64,000 nucleotides of DNA, from NCBI GenBank assembly GCA_001627925.1, contig LUQC01000040.1, positions 23,090-87,089 of the forward strand, read 5' to 3'. Within the stretch, counting starts at the first letter, position 1, and the number at the start of each line of letters is the position of its first letter. Origin of the DNA: Rhodobacteraceae bacterium REDSEA-S34_B6. GTDB taxonomy: Bacteria; Pseudomonadota; Alphaproteobacteria; Rhodobacterales; Rhodobacteraceae. A model generated the notes under the pieces. It worked only from the letters and a program-made list of their open reading frames with translations, did no database searches and had not been told where the DNA came from. The position numbers and the translations under genes were made by a program. Positions 1 to 8,960 of this stretch are shown here, one piece after another.

Positions 1-1
1 T

Positions 2-529
2 GAACCAAACGTCATATTTGGGCCTGGCGTTACAGTAGGCACTGGCTGCAAGGTCAAAGCATTCTCATATCTTGAAGGGTGTAAAATCTCCAATGATTGC
101 AATATTGGCCCCTTCGCTCGAATTAGACCAGGAGTAGATCTCTCAGATGGTGTTAAGATTGGTAACTTTGTAGAAATAAAAAATGCAAAAGTTGCAGAAC
201 ATTCAAAGATAAACCACCTTTCGTACATTGGGGACGCGGAAATTGGTGAGAATACAAATATTGGCGCCGGCACGATCACATGTAATTACGATGGCTTTAA
301 CAAGCATAAAACGGTAATTGGTGAAGACGTATTTATCGGCTCAAATACCATGTTAATTGCTCCTGTGAATTTAGGAAATAATGCAATGACTGGCAGCGGA
401 TCAGTAATTACGAAAGATGTACCAGCGCAAGATTTGGCCATTGCACGCTCAGAGCAAAGCAATAAAAAGGGCGGCGCTTCGAAACTGAAAGCACTTCTGA
501 GCCGCAAAAACAATCTTAAGGCAGAATAA
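2..529 (+). CDS. glmU: GlmU, C-terminal part (bifunctional UDP-GlcNAc pyrophosphorylase / glucosamine-1-phosphate acetyltransferase), 5' end outside window
   Basis: The window opens inside this gene; 175 codons remain, reading from base 2 to the TAA at 527-529. What is left is the left-handed beta-helix acetyltransferase domain: hexapeptide repeats run throughout, with the conserved stretches [21 protein letters not shown] and [13 protein letters not shown], followed by [13 protein letters not shown]. This domain acetylates glucosamine-1-phosphate with acetyl-CoA; the missing N-terminal half would transfer UMP to give UDP-GlcNAc for peptidoglycan and LPS. The C-terminus is a short basic tail. 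The stop overlaps the glmS start by one base (TAATG), so the two genes that make UDP-GlcNAc from fructose-6-phosphate are probably translationally coupled. Confidence 0.95.
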   Translation, partial: EPNVIFGPGVTVGTGCKVKAFSYLEGCKISNDCNIGPFARIRPGVDLSDGVKIGNFVEIKNAKVAEHSKINHLSYIGDAEIGENTNIGAGTITCNYDGFNKHKTVIGEDVFIGSNTMLIAPVNLGNNAMTGSGSVITKDVPAQDLAIARSEQSNKKGGASKLKALLSRKNNLKAE

Positions 530-2271
530 TGTGTGGCATAATTGGAATATTAGGTAAACATGAGGCAGCACCAATTATTGTCGAAGCGTTGAAACGCTTA
601 GAATATCGGGGGTACGATAGCTCGGGTATTGCCACGGTGAAAGATGATGGCTCAATTGATCGACGGCGAGCAGTTGGCAAACTATTAGAATTGCAAGACA
701 AACTTGTTTTTGAACCGCTAAAAGGAAAAGCGGGGATTGGGCATACCAGATGGGCAACACACGGAGAGCCAAACGAAAAAAATGCGCACCCCCATACCAG
801 AGGCGCAGTTTCAGTTGTACATAACGGAATAATTGAAAACTTTCTTACCCTTCGAGAAGAATTAAAATGTGACGGTTACAATGCTGAAACAGATACCGAC
901 TCTGAAACAATTGCAGTCTTGTGCTCGAAATTTATTGATGAGGGAGATGAGCCACTCGTTGCGGCTAGAAAGACAGTATCGAAACTTACTGGTTCTTTTG
1001 CAATAGCAATGCTTTTTGAGGGACACAAAAATCTTATTTTTGCTGCAAGATCCGGATCACCCTTAGCGGTTGGATATGGCAAAAATGAAATGTATCTTGG
1101 CTCAGACGCTCTTGCACTGCTCCCACTGACAAAAAAAGTCGCCTATCTTGAAGAGGGAGATCACGCTGTACTAACTCGAGAAGGTATAGAAATATATGAT
1201 ATAGAAGAAAACTCTATTTCTCGACAGATTACACACTTGAATCAAAGCATAAATTTTCATGATAAATCTGGCTTTAACCATTTTATGGAAAAGGAAATCC
1301 ACGAGCAACCAATAGCTTTGGAAAGGGCAATTAGAGCCTGCGGAACTGCGCACTACGCATGTTACGTTGCAAAATATTGGATTGAAAAATTAGCTAAAAT
1401 CCCTGTTGAAATTGATATTGCTAGCGAATTTCGATACCGAGAGCCGCCGATTGAGCATGCCACTGTAGCAATTTTTGTAAGTCAATCGGGAGAAACAGCA
1501 GATACATTGGCAGCATTACGCTACTGTAGCGGTAGAGCAGAAAAGATTATTTCCATTGTGAACGTCTCTACAAGCTCAATTGCTCGTGAAAGTGATGAGG
1601 TATTGGAGATCCACGCTGGCCCAGAAATAGGCGTAGCTTCAACCAAAGCGTTTACATGTCAACTGGCGGTTTTGTTTTTGGCAACCTTAAAGGCTGCAAA
1701 GGATAGATCAAAGATTTCTTCGACCGATATTTTAACAATAGTCAATAACTTAAAAAACTTACCGGCAACACTAAACCAATACTTGGGAAATGTTAATTCC
1801 TTAAAGGATATTTCTTATAAATTGTCGACAACTAGTGATGTCCTGTTTTTGGGACGTGGTTTAATGTATCCGCTGGCCCTTGAGGGGGCATTAAAATTAA
1901 AAGAAATAAGCTATATCCATGCTGAGGGATATGCTTCTGGAGAACTCAAACATGGCCCAATTGCACTTATAGATGATAGTGTCCCAGTCATTATTTTAGC
2001 GCCATATGACAATTTATTTGAAAAGAGTATTTCAAATATGCAGGAGGTAATTGCGCGTAAAGCAAATGTGATAGTAATTTCTGATAATGACGGCCTTCGC
2101 GCAGCTGGATTAAAATCTGAAACTTCTATAGAAATACCAAAAGCCGACGCCTTATTAGCGCCATTTGTCTATGCACTACCAATTCAATTACTTGCATACT
2201 TCACCGCTGTATTTAAAGGTACGGATGTTGATCAGCCCCGAAATTTGGCAAAATCCGTGACCGTGGAATAA
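529..2271 (+). CDS. glmS: Glutamine--fructose-6-phosphate aminotransferase GlmS with a short domain linker
   Basis: This enzyme makes glucosamine-6-phosphate from fructose-6-phosphate and glutamine, the first step to UDP-GlcNAc. The N-terminal Ntn glutaminase begins MCGIIG, with Cys2 as nucleophile. Two SIS sugar-isomerase domains follow: SQSGETADT is the sugar-phosphate loop of the first, and the protein ends in the family-typical PRNLAKSVTVE. It has 580 residues, against about 605-610 usual for the family. The shortfall sits at one place: after HFMEKEIHEQP (about residue 255) only a few residues precede the RACGTAHYA motif at about residue 269. The stretch that normally holds the linker and the first beta strand of SIS domain 1 is missing in frame. 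Whether the enzyme is active is therefore uncertain. It overlaps glmU by one base. Confidence 0.93.
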   Translation: MCGIIGILGKHEAAPIIVEALKRLEYRGYDSSGIATVKDDGSIDRRRAVGKLLELQDKLVFEPLKGKAGIGHTRWATHGEPNEKNAHPHTRGAVSVVHNGIIENFLTLREELKCDGYNAETDTDSETIAVLCSKFIDEGDEPLVAARKTVSKLTGSFAIAMLFEGHKNLIFAARSGSPLAVGYGKNEMYLGSDALALLPLTKKVAYLEEGDHAVLTREGIEIYDIEENSISRQITHLNQSINFHDKSGFNHFMEKEIHEQPIALERAIRACGTAHYACYVAKYWIEKLAKIPVEIDIASEFRYREPPIEHATVAIFVSQSGETADTLAALRYCSGRAEKIISIVNVSTSSIARESDEVLEIHAGPEIGVASTKAFTCQLAVLFLATLKAAKDRSKISSTDILTIVNNLKNLPATLNQYLGNVNSLKDISYKLSTTSDVLFLGRGLMYPLALEGALKLKEISYIHAEGYASGELKHGPIALIDDSVPVIILAPYDNLFEKSISNMQEVIARKANVIVISDNDGLRAAGLKSETSIEIPKADALLAPFVYALPIQLLAYFTAVFKGTDVDQPRNLAKSVTVE

Positions 2272-2487
2272 TGTTATGGTATTTGTATGCTAAAACCACG
2301 ATTCAGTCTGCATTATGATGTAGAAGTTGCTACTTATGTATTATAAGTAGGGGTTGTAGTTTCACGAAATTAGTATAAACACACCAAATCTTTTTGTAAT
2401 TAGTGTAAGCGTAGTCACTCGTGGTTGGGAACAAAAAGATTTAACCCCCTTCCTATGAAACGCGCCATAGATAGATTGGAAACAAAG

Positions 2488-2844
2488 ATGCCTCTATATG
2501 AGCACGTTTTTATTTCTCGACAAGACTTATCAAATACTCAGGCAGAGGGCCTTGTTGAGCACTTTGGAATAGTCCTTAAAGATAATGGTGGTACAGTAGT
2601 CAATTCCGAATATTGGGGATTGAAAACCATGGCCTATAAAATCAACAAAAATCGTAAAGGACATTATGCAATGATGCGAACAGACTCACCTTCAGAGGCT
2701 GTTCAAGAAATGGAACGATTAATGCGTCTTCATGAAGATGTAATGCGAGTTTTAACTATTAAAGTTGATAAACACGACGAAGGTCCATCAGTTCAAATGC
2801 ATAAACGAGATGATCGCAGTGACAGACGCGAACAGCACGATTAG
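2488..2844 (+). CDS. rpsF: 30S ribosomal protein S6
   Basis: S6 binds 16S rRNA together with S18 in the platform of the small subunit. The protein is 118 residues, starting MPLYEHVFISRQDLS, with the family's central YWGLKTMAYKINKNRKGHY segment and a charged C-terminal tail. An upstream in-frame start at 2425 would add 21 residues that S6 proteins do not have, so I use the ATG at 2488. The leader between glmS and this gene (2272-2487) holds an AT-rich hairpin (8-bp stem, 2330-2337 with 2343-2350) that is not followed by a T run. S6 leaders in other bacteria can bind S6:S18, but I cannot identify that motif here. It is first in the operon with rpsR and rplI. Confidence 0.95.
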   Translation: MPLYEHVFISRQDLSNTQAEGLVEHFGIVLKDNGGTVVNSEYWGLKTMAYKINKNRKGHYAMMRTDSPSEAVQEMERLMRLHEDVMRVLTIKVDKHDEGPSVQMHKRDDRSDRREQHD

Positions 2845-2864
2845 GTCTGTAAGGAGTTTTCATA

Positions 2865-3092
2865 ATGACAAACAAACCATTTTTTCGCAGGAAGAAAGTG
2901 TGTCCATTCTCAAGTGAGGATGCTCCAAAAATTGATTATAAAGACACAAAATTGCTTCAAAGATACATATCAGAGCGTGGAAAAGTTGTGCCATCAAGGA
3001 TCACAGCTGTTTCTGCAAAAAAGCAAAGAGAATTGGCCCGTGCTATAAAACGCGCACGCTTCTTAGCGCTATTACCTTACGCCGTTAAGTAG
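2865..3092 (+). CDS. rpsR: 30S ribosomal protein S18
   Basis: This small basic protein (75 residues) of the 30S platform is the partner of S6. The sequence carries the S18 signature region [21 protein letters not shown] followed by a basic helix rich in Arg and Lys, and ends in a normal [10 protein letters not shown]. The ATG at 2865 is preceded by AAGGAG with good spacing. It sits 20 bp after rpsF and 17 bp before rplI, so the three form one operon, the order usual in proteobacteria. Only one cysteine is present near the N-terminus, so it is not a zinc-binding form. Confidence 0.96.
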   Translation: MTNKPFFRRKKVCPFSSEDAPKIDYKDTKLLQRYISERGKVVPSRITAVSAKKQRELARAIKRARFLALLPYAVK

Positions 3093-3109
3093 GAAGAGAG
3101 GTAGACACA

Positions 3110-3733
3110 ATGCAAGTTATTCTTTTGGAAAGAGTATCAAAACTAGGCCAGATGGGCGACGTGGTTGACGTTAAACCAGGCTATGCAAGAAATTTTCTTT
3201 TGCCTCAAGGAAAGGCTAAAACGGCATCAGAGACTAATATTGCTGCTTTCGAAAAGCAGAAATCGCAGCTCGAGGCTCAAAATTTAGAAACTAAAAAAGA
3301 AGCCGATGCACTTCTAGGAAAGCTGGATGGGCAGACTTTTATAGTTATTAGATCTGCATCAGATTCAGGAGCTCTTTACGGATCGGTTTCTCCCAGAGAT
3401 GCGGCGGAAGTTGCTACCTCTGAAGGGTTTTCAATTAATCGGAAGCAAATTTCACTGGTAAAACCGATAAAGGAGCTTGGGCTGCATGAAATGTCTGTTG
3501 TTTTGCATCCAGAGGTCACGGCAACGATAGTTCTTAATGTTGCCAGGTCGAACGAAGAGGCTGAGCTACAGGCATCTGGTAAATCCATTCAAGATGTCGC
3601 TGCAGAGGCAGAGGCAGAAGCTGAGTTTGAAATAGCAGAATTATTTGATGATATTGGAAGCGCGGCTCTTGATGAAGAAGTAGAGGAAGATCGGGAAGCA
3701 GACACGAAAGAGGCCGACGAAACTATTTCTTAG
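3110..3733 (+). CDS. rplI: 50S ribosomal protein L9 with acidic C-terminal extension
   Basis: L9 binds 23S rRNA at the L1-stalk side of the large subunit. Residues 1-50 form the rRNA-binding N domain ([36 protein letters not shown]), followed by the long connecting helix and the C domain ([15 protein letters not shown]). The protein has 207 residues, about 55 more than E. coli L9. The extra part after about residue 150 is almost entirely Glu, Asp and Ala, an acidic tail that I know from L9 of related alphaproteobacteria. The start has an AGGAAGAGAGG region upstream. It is the last gene of the rpsF-rpsR-rplI operon and is followed by a strong terminator. Confidence 0.96.
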   Translation: MQVILLERVSKLGQMGDVVDVKPGYARNFLLPQGKAKTASETNIAAFEKQKSQLEAQNLETKKEADALLGKLDGQTFIVIRSASDSGALYGSVSPRDAAEVATSEGFSINRKQISLVKPIKELGLHEMSVVLHPEVTATIVLNVARSNEEAELQASGKSIQDVAAEAEAEAEFEIAELFDDIGSAALDEEVEEDREADTKEADETIS

Positions 3734-3760
3734 TTTATTTTACCAATTATAATAAAAGAC

Positions 3761-3786
3761 TGAGCCCTATAAGGGCTCATTTTTTT
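3761..3786 (+). terminator. Intrinsic terminator of the rpsF-rpsR-rplI operon
   Basis: An 8-bp perfect stem (TGAGCCCT with AGGGCTCA) closes a three-base loop and is followed directly by seven T residues. It starts 28 bp after the rplI stop codon. This is the clearest rho-independent terminator in the window. Confidence 0.9.
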
Positions 3787-3886
3787 GTGTGTTGCCAAAA
3801 AGAGTTATATTCTTTCCAAATATTACCCTATTTGAATATAATTGGTAATAAAATTAAAAAATATCGCTAAATAGAGCCATTTCTAG

Positions 3887-3915
3887 TTGACCAATCTTTT
3901 TGTTGTTCATATGTT
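3887..3915 (+). promoter_or_regulatory. Putative sigma70-type promoter of ilvIH
   Basis: TTGACC at 3887-3892 and TATGTT at 3910-3915 are separated by 17 bp, about 70 bp upstream of the ilvI start. The region between the rplI terminator and ilvI is very AT-rich, and I found no leader peptide with runs of branched-chain codons and no terminator/antiterminator pair. Attenuation is therefore not supported. Confidence 0.45.
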
Positions 3916-3987
3916 GGCCTTTGCGAGTGAATTAGAGCAAATTTTATCGATTTATTAATTAGTTAAAGAGTGAGCAGGAGTTTCTAT

Positions 3988-5745
3988 ATGACTAGCCAAA
4001 TAACTGGAGCCAAAATGGTTGTTCAAGCCCTTAAAGATCAAGGGGTTGATACTGTGTTTGGATACCCGGGTGGAGCAGTACTGCCAATCTACGATGAAAT
4101 TTTCCAACAAAATGAGATAAGGCATATCCTAGTTAGACATGAACAAGGAGCAGTTCATGCGGCTGAAGGATACGCTAGGTCAACTGGGAAACCTGGAGTG
4201 GTTTTAGTAACATCTGGACCAGGCGCGACCAACGCTGTTACAGGATTAACCGATGCTTTAATGGATTCTATTCCTTTAGTTGTTCTTACTGGACAGGTAC
4301 CTACTTTTATGATCGGCTCAGACGCTTTTCAGGAAGCAGATACGGTTGGGATCACAAGACCATGTACTAAACATAATTGGCTTGTTAAAGACACAGATCA
4401 GTTGGCACCGATTTTACATGAAGCTTTCCATGTTGCAAAATCTGGTCGCCCTGGGCCTGTTTTAGTTGATATTCCAAAAGATGTTCAATTTGCTTCTGGT
4501 GTTTACATTTCAAATAAAAAAGCACCAACCTCCCAATACAGGCCTAAATTAAAGGGCGATATTGAACAAATTACAAAACTCGTTGAAGCAATTGAGCAAT
4601 CAAAAAAACCAATCTTCTACACAGGTGGCGGAGTGATTAATTCTGGCACAGGTGCGAGCCAACTTCTGAGAGAATTGGTTAAAGGTACTAATTTCCCAAT
4701 CACTTCCACTCTAATGGGCTTGGGGTGCTATCCCGCGTCCGGCAGCAACTGGCTCGGGATGTTAGGAATGCATGGGCTTTACGAGGCCAACATGGCGATG
4801 CACGATTGCGATCTTATGATAAATATCGGTGCTCGATTTGATGATCGGATTACCGGTAGAATAGATGCTTTTAGCCCAAGCTCCAAGAAAGCGCACATTG
4901 ATATTGACCCATCATCTATTAATAAAGTAATTCACGTTGATATTCCTATCATAGGCGATATTGCACACGTATTAGATGATGTTTTGAATATGTGGAAAGC
5001 CCGAGGACGCAAGACGAACTCTGCCGCTATCGATAAATGGTGGGGTCAAATAGGCGAATGGCGATCTGTTAAGTGTCTGGAGTATAAAAATAGTAAAGAG
5101 ACAATTAAACCACAATTTGCGCTTGAGCGCCTAGAAGAGCTTACTCGGAGTAGATCAGACCGGTTTATATGCACTGAAGTTGGTCAGCATCAAATGTGGG
5201 CTGCTCAGTTCTTAGGTTTTGAGGAACCCAATCAATGGATGACTTCAGGCGGACTTGGAACAATGGGTTATGGCTTTCCTGCATCAATAGGCGTGCAAAT
5301 TGCTCACCCAAAGGCATTGGTTATTAATGTCGCTGGCGAGGCTAGTTGGTTGATGAATATGCAGGAAATGGGTACGGCAGTCCAATATAAGTTACCTGTA
5401 AAGCAATTTATATTGAATAACGAAAGATTGGGTATGGTAAGACAATGGCAAGAGTTGCTGCACGGTGAACGCTACTCTCACAGCTGGTCTGATGCCCTTC
5501 CCGACTTTGTGAAATTGGCAGATGCATTTGGTGCAAAAGGCATCATGGTATCAGATCCTGCAGATTTAGATGATGCTATTATGGAAATGCTGTCTTACGA
5601 TGGTCCGGTTCTCTTTGATTGTTTAGTTGAAAAACATGAGAACTGCTTCCCAATGATTCCGTCTGGGGAGCCTCATAATAAAATGTTGTTAGGAGAAGCG
5701 ACAACAGAGGACGCCATAGGAAGCAGCGGAGCCGTATTAGTATGA
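3988..5745 (+). CDS. ilvI: Acetolactate synthase, large (catalytic) subunit
   Basis: This ThDP-, FAD- and Mg-dependent enzyme condenses pyruvate to acetolactate (or with 2-ketobutyrate to acetohydroxybutyrate), the first common step of valine, leucine and isoleucine synthesis. The 585-residue protein shows FGYPGGAVLPIYDE and the catalytic Glu in RHEQGAVHAAEGYAR (Glu52). The C-terminal ThDP region is GEASWLMNMQEM...FILNNERLGMVRQWQ; GEA in place of GDG is usual in alphaproteobacterial members of this subgroup. I chose the ATG at 3988 over the GTG at 3970 because GCAGGAG lies 7 bp upstream of the ATG. The regulatory subunit ilvH follows 22 bp downstream. Confidence 0.96.
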   Translation: MTSQITGAKMVVQALKDQGVDTVFGYPGGAVLPIYDEIFQQNEIRHILVRHEQGAVHAAEGYARSTGKPGVVLVTSGPGATNAVTGLTDALMDSIPLVVLTGQVPTFMIGSDAFQEADTVGITRPCTKHNWLVKDTDQLAPILHEAFHVAKSGRPGPVLVDIPKDVQFASGVYISNKKAPTSQYRPKLKGDIEQITKLVEAIEQSKKPIFYTGGGVINSGTGASQLLRELVKGTNFPITSTLMGLGCYPASGSNWLGMLGMHGLYEANMAMHDCDLMINIGARFDDRITGRIDAFSPSSKKAHIDIDPSSINKVIHVDIPIIGDIAHVLDDVLNMWKARGRKTNSAAIDKWWGQIGEWRSVKCLEYKNSKETIKPQFALERLEELTRSRSDRFICTEVGQHQMWAAQFLGFEEPNQWMTSGGLGTMGYGFPASIGVQIAHPKALVINVAGEASWLMNMQEMGTAVQYKLPVKQFILNNERLGMVRQWQELLHGERYSHSWSDALPDFVKLADAFGAKGIMVSDPADLDDAIMEMLSYDGPVLFDCLVEKHENCFPMIPSGEPHNKMLLGEATTEDAIGSSGAVLV

Positions 5746-5767
5746 GAATTTACTTCGTAGGTCACAG

Positions 5768-6325
5768 ATGTCAGCATTAAAAATAAAAAAAGGATCTAGC
5801 AAGCATTCTGCTTATGATCTTAGGTCTACTTTCGGTGATGAAATACAAACACATACCTTAGCAATATTAGTTGATAATGAGGCTGGAGTTCTTGCTCGCG
5901 TAATAGGGCTTTTCTCAGGCCGCGGATACAATATCGATAGTCTAACGGTTGCAGAGGTCGACCACGAGGGTCATCTCAGTCGAATTACAATCGTAACTAC
6001 AGGCACTCCTCAGGTTATTGAACAAATAAAAGCCCAATTAGGACGAATTGTGCCTGTTCATGAGGTACACGATTTAACTGTAGACGGCCCTCATGTGGAG
6101 CGAGAGCTTGCTCTGCTCAAGGTTGGAGGAAAAGGCGAAAAAAGAGTAGAAGCATTACGTTTAGCAGACATTTTTAGAGCAAACGTGGTAGATAGCACGC
6201 TAGACAGCTTTACTTTTCAAATCACCGGCACACCAGAAAAAGTTGATGCATTTGCAGAATTGATGCGTCCGCTGGGCCTTATAGAAATTGCCAGAACGGG
6301 TGTAGCAGCTCTGTCTCGCGGCTGA
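5768..6325 (+). CDS. ilvH: Acetolactate synthase, small (regulatory) subunit
   Basis: This is the regulatory partner of IlvI, giving valine feedback inhibition and full activity. The 185-residue protein has an ACT domain at about residues 28-105 (HTLAILVDNEAGVLARVIGLFSGRGYNIDSLTVA) and a second ACT-like C-terminal domain with RMRPLGLIEIARTGVAAL-type features near the end. The length is somewhat greater than the 160-170 of E. coli IlvH because of about 20 extra N-terminal residues, which is normal in alphaproteobacteria. It lies 22 bp after ilvI on the same strand, so they are one transcription unit. About 100 AT-rich bases follow without an evident terminator. Confidence 0.95.
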   Translation: MSALKIKKGSSKHSAYDLRSTFGDEIQTHTLAILVDNEAGVLARVIGLFSGRGYNIDSLTVAEVDHEGHLSRITIVTTGTPQVIEQIKAQLGRIVPVHEVHDLTVDGPHVERELALLKVGGKGEKRVEALRLADIFRANVVDSTLDSFTFQITGTPEKVDAFAELMRPLGLIEIARTGVAALSRG

Positions 6326-6429
6326 ACAACAAGCTGAAAATATTGTCGTTTTCAATTTAGTCAGGTGTCGTTTTGAGCTAGCCTCCAATAGTATCTTTTT
6401 TTATCAATATAAAAAAATTGAGCCAGACA

Positions 6430-7578
6430 ATGGAAAAGACAGCTAGACTAAACCAGGTTTGCTTACCAGTAGATGAAGCAAATGGGCTTCCAAATGAACA
6501 TTACACTTGCCCATCTGTATTTAAAGAAGAAAAAGATATCCTACTTTTTGGCAAGTGGAGTGGGCTGGCAGTTTCAGCTCAAATTCCAAATATAGGAGAC
6601 GCTGTGCCTATTTTCTTTCAGGGCACTCCCTTGTTTATTATTCGTACTAAAAAAAACAAAGTAAAAGTTTTTCAAAACACTTGTCGACATCGTGGCATGA
6701 TACTTATTGATAGAGTGAAATCTATAGAAGGAGCTATCAGATGTCCCTATCATAGCTGGTGTTATTCCACAGAAGGCAGTCTAATCAGCACACCTCATGT
6801 GGGGGGGGCAGGTAGAAATCTGCATGATGCTATTGATAGGTCTGAATTAGGATTAACTGAAATCCGAAGCCACGTATGGATGGGTGTAATTTGGATTAAT
6901 CTTTCCGGAGACGCACCAAAATTTGAAGACAACATGAAAGAATTGATAGATAGATGGTCAGACTTCGACAGACCCCTTTTTCACAGAGGGAAGGAGAGTT
7001 CATTTACGATCGAAGTTGCAGCAAATTGGAAATTAGCGGTAGAAAATTATTGTGAAAGTTATCATTTACCTTGGGTGCACCCTGGCTTGAACAGTTACTC
7101 CAAATTAGAAGATCATTATCACATTGAGCACAAAAATAAATTTTCGGGCCAGGGAACAACAGTTTATCAGCAGCTAAAAGGTGGGAACGGTAACGTTTTC
7201 CCTGATTTTGCTGAATTAAATGCTAAATGGGATACTGCCGCTGAATACATTGCAGTTTATCCTAATGTTCTACTGGGTGTTCATAGGGATCATGCGTTTG
7301 TAATTATTCTAATACCAGATGGTCCTGAAAAAACATATGAACACATTCATCTATTTTATTCTAAGGAAAACACTCCGAAGCAATTGCGGCTCCAAAATAT
7401 GAAACAATGGAAGCTAGTTTTCGAGGAAGATGTTCCAGTCGTCGAGGGCATGCAACGAGGACGTCACGCGGTAAATTTTGATGGTGGTAGATTTTCACCC
7501 GTAATGGATAATCCTACTCATTGTTTTCACTGTTGGGTTGCTAATGAGGTCCAAAATGGACGCAAGCAAAAAAACTAA
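6430..7578 (+). CDS. Rieske [2Fe-2S] non-heme iron oxygenase, alpha subunit
   Basis: This is an aromatic-ring-hydroxylase-type or choline/betaine/carnitine-monooxygenase-type large subunit; the substrate cannot be read from sequence. The Rieske ligands are Cys85-x-His87 (CRHRG) and Cys105-x2-His108 (CPYHSW). The mononuclear iron site shows the family pattern in ENYCESYHLPWVHPG, with His212 and His217. The C-terminus (RHAVNFDGGRFSPVMDNPTHCFHCWV) resembles the GbcA/choline-monooxygenase branch. No reductase gene is nearby, so electrons must come from a reductase encoded elsewhere. A TTG at 6418 could add four residues; no clear ribosome binding site favours either start. The stop overlaps the start of the next small gene. 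Confidence 0.85.
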   Translation: MEKTARLNQVCLPVDEANGLPNEHYTCPSVFKEEKDILLFGKWSGLAVSAQIPNIGDAVPIFFQGTPLFIIRTKKNKVKVFQNTCRHRGMILIDRVKSIEGAIRCPYHSWCYSTEGSLISTPHVGGAGRNLHDAIDRSELGLTEIRSHVWMGVIWINLSGDAPKFEDNMKELIDRWSDFDRPLFHRGKESSFTIEVAANWKLAVENYCESYHLPWVHPGLNSYSKLEDHYHIEHKNKFSGQGTTVYQQLKGGNGNVFPDFAELNAKWDTAAEYIAVYPNVLLGVHRDHAFVIILIPDGPEKTYEHIHLFYSKENTPKQLRLQNMKQWKLVFEEDVPVVEGMQRGRHAVNFDGGRFSPVMDNPTHCFHCWVANEVQNGRKQKN

Positions 7579-7789
7579 AATCGATTTAGAGGAAAAAATT
7601 TTAACTGCCCACCAGAATAATGATGGAATAAAATTAGCAGAGTTGTACGCTAAAGCAGCTTATAAAACATCTAATATAAACAAGGCCTGTTTTTTCATGG
7701 TGAATGCTTATACTCTTGCTCTGGAGTGTAACCACCCTGACACGTTATCCTTCTTTCAGTTTCTGCAAAAATACGATAGAGAAAAATAA
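7556..7789 (+). CDS. Small conserved-looking helical protein downstream of the Rieske oxygenase
   Basis: I do not recognise this 77-residue protein. It reads as two or three amphipathic helices (KIDLEEKILTAHQNNDGIKLAELYAKAAYKTSNINKACFFMVNAYTLALEC), reminiscent of a single TPR-like hairpin, without signal peptide or membrane segment. The ATG at 7556 is preceded by GAGGT at 5 bp spacing, inside the end of the oxygenase gene. The 23-bp overlap in a different frame suggests translational coupling and a linked role. An ORF-only reading from 7538 would add six residues without a ribosome binding site. Function unknown; a partner or assembly role for the oxygenase is only a guess. Confidence 0.65.
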   Translation: MDASKKTKIDLEEKILTAHQNNDGIKLAELYAKAAYKTSNINKACFFMVNAYTLALECNHPDTLSFFQFLQKYDREK

Positions 7790-7807
7790 AAGTCTTCCGC
7801 GTTAGGA

Positions 7808-8914
7808 ATGGTATTTTCTGTAAAGCTAATTTTTAACAAAGGAATTTCATTGAGGAAAAGCCTTTTATATACGGTGTTTTTATTAGCGCTTGGAGGATCA
7901 GCCGGCTGGTTAGCATCAAAAACCCTAATGCCACTGCCTTGGATGATAGGTTCATTATTAATTTGTGCTTTATGGTCAATTAATTTTGGAACTAAAATAA
8001 TTCTTGAAAATTACACTTTCCCACAAAAATTCAGAAATTACTTTGTGGCGATAATTGGCGTAATGATTGGATTACAGGTTACTGCTGATCTGATAATTCA
8101 GATAACCGATTATCTACCAAGTTTATTAGGTTTAATTGTTTTTAGTTGGTGCGCCCATTTTTTGAACTATAAAATTTTAACAAAGCTTGGAAAATATGAT
8201 CGAGCCACAGCATTTTTCTCCTCTGCGCCCGGTGGATTAATGGAGAGTATAGCCATGTCTGAAGAGTATGGCGGAGAAATAAAAATCGTCACTCTTCAGC
8301 AATTCTTACGTATAATTTTGGTAATAATTCTAGTTCCAATCATAATTTCAATTTGGTTTGGAGCTCCAGTTGGTAGTGCAGCCGGAATTACCATAAAAGA
8401 AAATGCATCGATCACTTTAACTGACCTAATTTACATCTTTTTTTTAGTAATTGTAGGCTTGAGTCTAGGATCGCGCTTAAGGATACCTGCTGGGCACTTG
8501 TTTGGCCCGATGCTTTTAACAGTTTTTGTTACTTTGGGCACAGATACTAACATTCAACTTCCCAATATACTGATTTTAGTCGCACAGGTCGTAATCGGAA
8601 CCAGCCTGGGCGCAAGATTTTATGGGATAGATACAAATATTCTTTTTATTGCCGTTCGATTATCAGCATTGTCGGTAGTCACAATGCTTATCATGGCGTT
8701 CATTTTTGTATTAATGCTCCAAAGCTTATCAGACTTGTCCGTGGTTACGCTTTTTATATCCTTTGCACCTGGCGGCGTTACAGAAATGTCATTAATTGCT
8801 TTGACTATTGCCTCAAGTCCAGCTTTAGTAAGCGCTCATCATATTTTTAGAATTGTAGTTACCGTCTCATTATTAGGTTTTATTTACAAAAAGTGTATAG
8901 AAAAAGTACATTAG
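7808..8914 (+). CDS. AbrB-family (duplicated AbrB, DUF/Pfam AbrB membrane) integral membrane protein
   Basis: This 368-residue polytopic membrane protein has about ten hydrophobic segments arranged as two repeats. Each repeat carries the family's GG-containing re-entrant motif: AFFSSAPGGLMESIAMSEEYGG near residue 140 and LFISFAPGGVTEMSLIALT near residue 320. This matches the AbrB/AbrB-duplication family, historically annotated as a putative ammonia monooxygenase regulator. The annotation is misleading: the architecture is that of a transporter-like protein. It follows the Rieske gene and the 77-aa gene by 18 bp on the same strand, so it may move the oxygenase substrate or product. That link is inference from position only. 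Confidence 0.8.
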   Translation: MVFSVKLIFNKGISLRKSLLYTVFLLALGGSAGWLASKTLMPLPWMIGSLLICALWSINFGTKIILENYTFPQKFRNYFVAIIGVMIGLQVTADLIIQITDYLPSLLGLIVFSWCAHFLNYKILTKLGKYDRATAFFSSAPGGLMESIAMSEEYGGEIKIVTLQQFLRIILVIILVPIIISIWFGAPVGSAAGITIKENASITLTDLIYIFFLVIVGLSLGSRLRIPAGHLFGPMLLTVFVTLGTDTNIQLPNILILVAQVVIGTSLGARFYGIDTNILFIAVRLSALSVVTMLIMAFIFVLMLQSLSDLSVVTLFISFAPGGVTEMSLIALTIASSPALVSAHHIFRIVVTVSLLGFIYKKCIEKVH

Positions 8915-8960
8915 AGTAGTTAAGACGGCCTGCTTAAATTATAAAGAAAATAGCAATTTC

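Noticed and set aside
1333..1360. CGTA instead of CGTS in the sugar-phosphate loop of GlmS
   Set aside because: As I recall, alanine at this place is common in alphaproteobacterial GlmS, so it is not treated as a defect; only the missing linker is reported.
2330..2350. Terminator of glmS
   Set aside because: The hairpin is AT-rich and followed by GGGG rather than T residues; it is mentioned only as a leader hairpin of rpsF.
5330..5360. GEA in place of GDG in the ThDP motif of IlvI
   Set aside because: This variation is usual in the alphaproteobacterial acetolactate synthase subgroup.
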